Source: Ignelater luminosus (Eukaryota > Arthropoda > Insecta > Coleoptera > Elateridae). From it: DNA of 64,000 bases. The notes beneath the pieces were generated by a model, which was not told where the DNA came from, did not search any database, and saw only the letters and a program-made list of their open reading frames with translations. The stretch is taken from NCBI GenBank assembly GCA_011009095.1, contig VTPC01091258.1, positions 1-64,000 of the forward strand, written 5' to 3'. Shown piece after piece: positions 61,970 to 64,000 of this stretch; positions within the stretch are counted from its first letter, which is position 1, and the number at the start of each line of letters is the position of its first letter. The translations under genes and the position numbers were made by a program.

Positions 61970-62787
61970 TACAGGGTCGCTAAAAAGTATGGAAACACGC
62001 TACCCCCGCAGAAACCGTAAGAGATAGACAAATAAAATTTGAAGAGCTTAAAGTAGGTATTTTTTGTCATGTTTTACGAAGGTAATTAAAAACAAATCTT
62101 TAATTGTTTTTTCATATGACTGCCATATTGAATTATATTTAAATAAAACACCCTATATATGACCCCATATTGTTTTTTCATATGGCCGCCATATTGAATT
62201 GTTTAACAAAAGAATAGCGATTATCTCCTAAATCTCTCAAGATAAGCATAGCAACCCTTATATGTTTGAATTCTCCTTTAGAATCCCTATCGAGATATGG
62301 GGTCATATATAGGGTGATCCATTTAAAAAAATTCAAGATAGCGGCCGTACCAAAAAGCAATTAAAGATTTGATCTTAACTCTCTTCGCAAAACCTGGCAA
62401 ACAATGCCTACTGTAAGATCTCCAAATTTGATTTGTGTATCTCTTACCATTTTTGCACGAGGAGCGTGTCTCCATACTTTTTAATAGGAAAACCCCTGAC
62501 AAAAGAATAGCGATTATCTTCAAAGCCGTTCAAGATAAGTATAGTAACCCTTATATCATTGAATTTGTCTTGAAAATCTCTATCCAAATATAGGGTCATA
62601 TACAGGGTGTTTTATTTAAAAAAATTCAATTTGGCGGTCATATGAAAAAACAATTAAAGATTTGTTTTTAATTACCTTCGCAAAACATGGCACAAAATAC
62701 CTACTTTGAGCTTTCCAAATCTCATCTGTCCATCTCTTACCGTTTCTGCGGAGGTAGCGTGTTTCCATACTTTTTAGCGACTCTGTA
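61970..62787. mobile_element. foldback MITE with internal tandem duplication
   Basis: Inverted repeats of about 195 bp lie at 61970-62165 and 62593-62787, beginning tacagggtcgctaaaaagta and ending with its near complement tactttttagcgactctgta. TA at both edges fits Tc1/mariner insertion. Inside, about 280 bp is directly duplicated: units at 62206-62487 and 62499-62778 both start acaaaagaatagcgattatc. As a result a third, diverged copy of the terminal repeat (about 62275-62487) lies in the middle. It has no transposase. The ORFs at 62178-62523 and 62687-62884 lie within repeats and are not genes. Confidence 0.75.
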
Positions 62788-63298
62788 TATATCGGTCTTG
62801 TTGTGCTGGTACTATATCGAGGCGATCAATATACATACAGGGTGTTCCAGCGAGCTGTTGTCAGGATACTGTTACTATTTCTGAGAACATCCAAAGATAT
62901 TATCAAAAGAATTTGTACAACTAGGTTCTAAAATTAGTTCCAGCTATACAAAGTGTTCGATAACGTAGTGTCTATTTCCGTTTATATTTTCTTACTTGAG
63001 GTTCATTTCTGATTAGAACAGTATATACTGTAGGACCTAACTGCCACAGTGCTTCTTGCAAAGCTTTCCTAAACTTCCCGATTCACCTTTTTAAGATAGT
63101 TTTCTTTTACAACAGTAAACTTTATTTTTTCATCTTTAAAAATTGTTATTAAAGTCATTTTTTTCTATTCTTCTTAACGGAACACACTATATTTGTTACA
63201 GCGATTTAACATGTTTTATAAACTTTATTTAAACTTCAGTAGTAAGATCTGAATATGAAGTAGTCGTTAACTTAACAATATTTTTCATCTTCAACCAG
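62788..63298. other. AT-rich spacer, possible intron 3' part
   Basis: An orphan acagggtgttccagcgagct at 62837-62856 looks like another transposon end. The last 20 bases before 63299 form a pyrimidine-rich tract ending in AG. Confidence 0.35.
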
Positions 63299-63430
63299 GT
63301 ACCACCAACAACGAGCCGTCACTAACCGTTTGTACGGCCTAAAATCTCTCGGGCGCATGCCTAGTCCACGAATGAAAATTCCATCAAAGTCGTTGAGGAT
63401 ACTTGAAAACATACAATCAAGCAAGCATAT
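63299..63430 (+). CDS. candidate internal exon of an unknown host gene
   Basis: A stretch of near-balanced base composition is bounded by a good splice acceptor (tttttcatcttcaaccag, 63281-63298) and a consensus donor (GTAAGT at 63431). Its 132 bases are open in only one plus-strand frame, leaving one base at the start and two at the end (a symmetric phase-2 exon). That frame encodes YHQQRAVTNRLYGLKSLGRM, then PSPRMKIPSKSLRI and LENIQSSKH. The peptide is basic and serine/proline-rich, and I know no matching domain. The 80-codon minus ORF over the same stretch (63272-63514) would be its shadow. If real, the surrounding AT-rich DNA would be intron. Confidence 0.45.
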
Positions 63431-64000
63431 GTAAGTACATCCAAACTCATACGTTCCATTTTTGAAATCCGTTAAAACATAGTTTGGACTCTTTGGTAGG
63501 GATAACCGAAACATATTAGAACATATGTTAAATAAATAGAAATAAAGAAAAACTTAGGAATTCTACTACACTGATAAATTTACAGCAATGACGGGATATT
63601 TATAATTTAGTAATAATGATTAAAGAAATCGTTTAGAATTAGTAGATTACAATACACAGCAATATATAAAAATTGACTTGAAAATGCCTACCTGTCAAGT
63701 CCGTAAACAAATGAAGGATAAAATCATCAGGGCAAGGCTTATTAGCAGGTACGTTCCACCTGTAGTCTCTCTGTTTTGTGATCAATTTTACATTCAATTT
63801 TAGTTACTTGAAAGTGTAGAAACACCCATTTCCTTTACGTACCCTAGTAGACTTGTTGGAGACTTTGTTGGAAGACAAACAAATGGTCTTAAAATACAAA
63901 ATTAAACATAAAAAGTGTTAAAATACCTCTTTGTATTTCTGAAATGAACAATTTCAAAATAAATTAATCACGTCGTCTCTTCCAAAGATGAAATACGTTT
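63431..64000. other. AT-rich DNA, one weak second exon candidate
   Basis: Around 63690-63750 a less AT-rich patch is bounded by weak splice-like sites on either strand. It is not supported well enough to call. Nothing else was recognised up to the window end. Confidence 0.3.

Noticed and set aside
63690..63755. A second exon candidate beside 63299-63430.
   Set aside because: Splice-like sites exist on both strands but the acceptors are poor and the frame does not join cleanly to the first candidate.
1..64000. CRISPR arrays, operons, bacterial-type promoters or a linked multi-gene system.
   Set aside because: No regularly spaced repeats and no intact neighbouring genes; the sequence is eukaryotic and transposon-dominated.

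Overview
This window is an AT-rich, gene-poor stretch of arthropod (most likely insect) nuclear DNA. No open reading frame longer than about 130 codons looks like an intact host gene. Almost everything recognisable is the wreckage of transposable elements: Tc1/mariner-type DNA transposons, hAT, piggyBac, a Harbinger-type MITE, non-LTR retrotransposons (LINEs), two solo LTRs and a possible Penelope-type hammerhead. The mix, the many TA-flanked ends of the form tacagggtg, and the short AT-rich spacers fit an insect; the order cannot be fixed from this sequence.

Layout. 1-9.9 kb: a mariner remnant (about 1.5-2.0 kb), a 2-kb element with cccagtaaac ends carrying a nested 0.7-kb tacagggtg element (2.43-4.48 kb), and unassigned small ORFs. 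9.9-15.3 kb: a degenerate hammerhead-like motif, three decayed LINE pieces, a short protein-like stretch on the minus strand (11.8-12.1 kb) and a tRNA-like SINE fragment. 15.3-19.7 kb: nothing recognisable. 19.7-24.1 kb: two decayed DDE transposases and a GC-rich, 5'-truncated LINE with a (CA)n tail. 25.6-29.8 kb: a 0.5-kb MITE, a solo LTR with a perfect 4-bp duplication, and a nearly full-length but broken mariner-superfamily transposase. 32.5 kb: a LINE reverse-transcriptase fragment. 33-41 kb: almost featureless. 41.0-47.0 kb: a piggyBac-derived element with TTAA duplications, an inverted repeat, a transposase split by a Harbinger-type MITE, a 2.6-kb element with very long terminal inverted repeats, and a Tc1 remnant. 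48.9-55.4 kb: a LINE C-terminus, a second solo LTR of the same family in the opposite orientation, a hAT transposase C-terminus and a (GAA)n tract. 55.8-58.1 kb: a mariner pseudogene whose last codons are split by a 1.17-kb foldback element. 62.0-62.8 kb: a foldback MITE with internal tandem duplication. 63.3 kb: a possible host exon with good splice sites.

None of the transposases is intact, and no cooperating gene set, operon, defence system or CRISPR array was seen. The value of the window lies in its nested insertions, which give a relative order of transposon activity, and in two unexplained protein-like stretches (11.8-12.1 kb minus and 63.3 kb plus). Calls rest on reading translated motifs by eye; no database search was possible.
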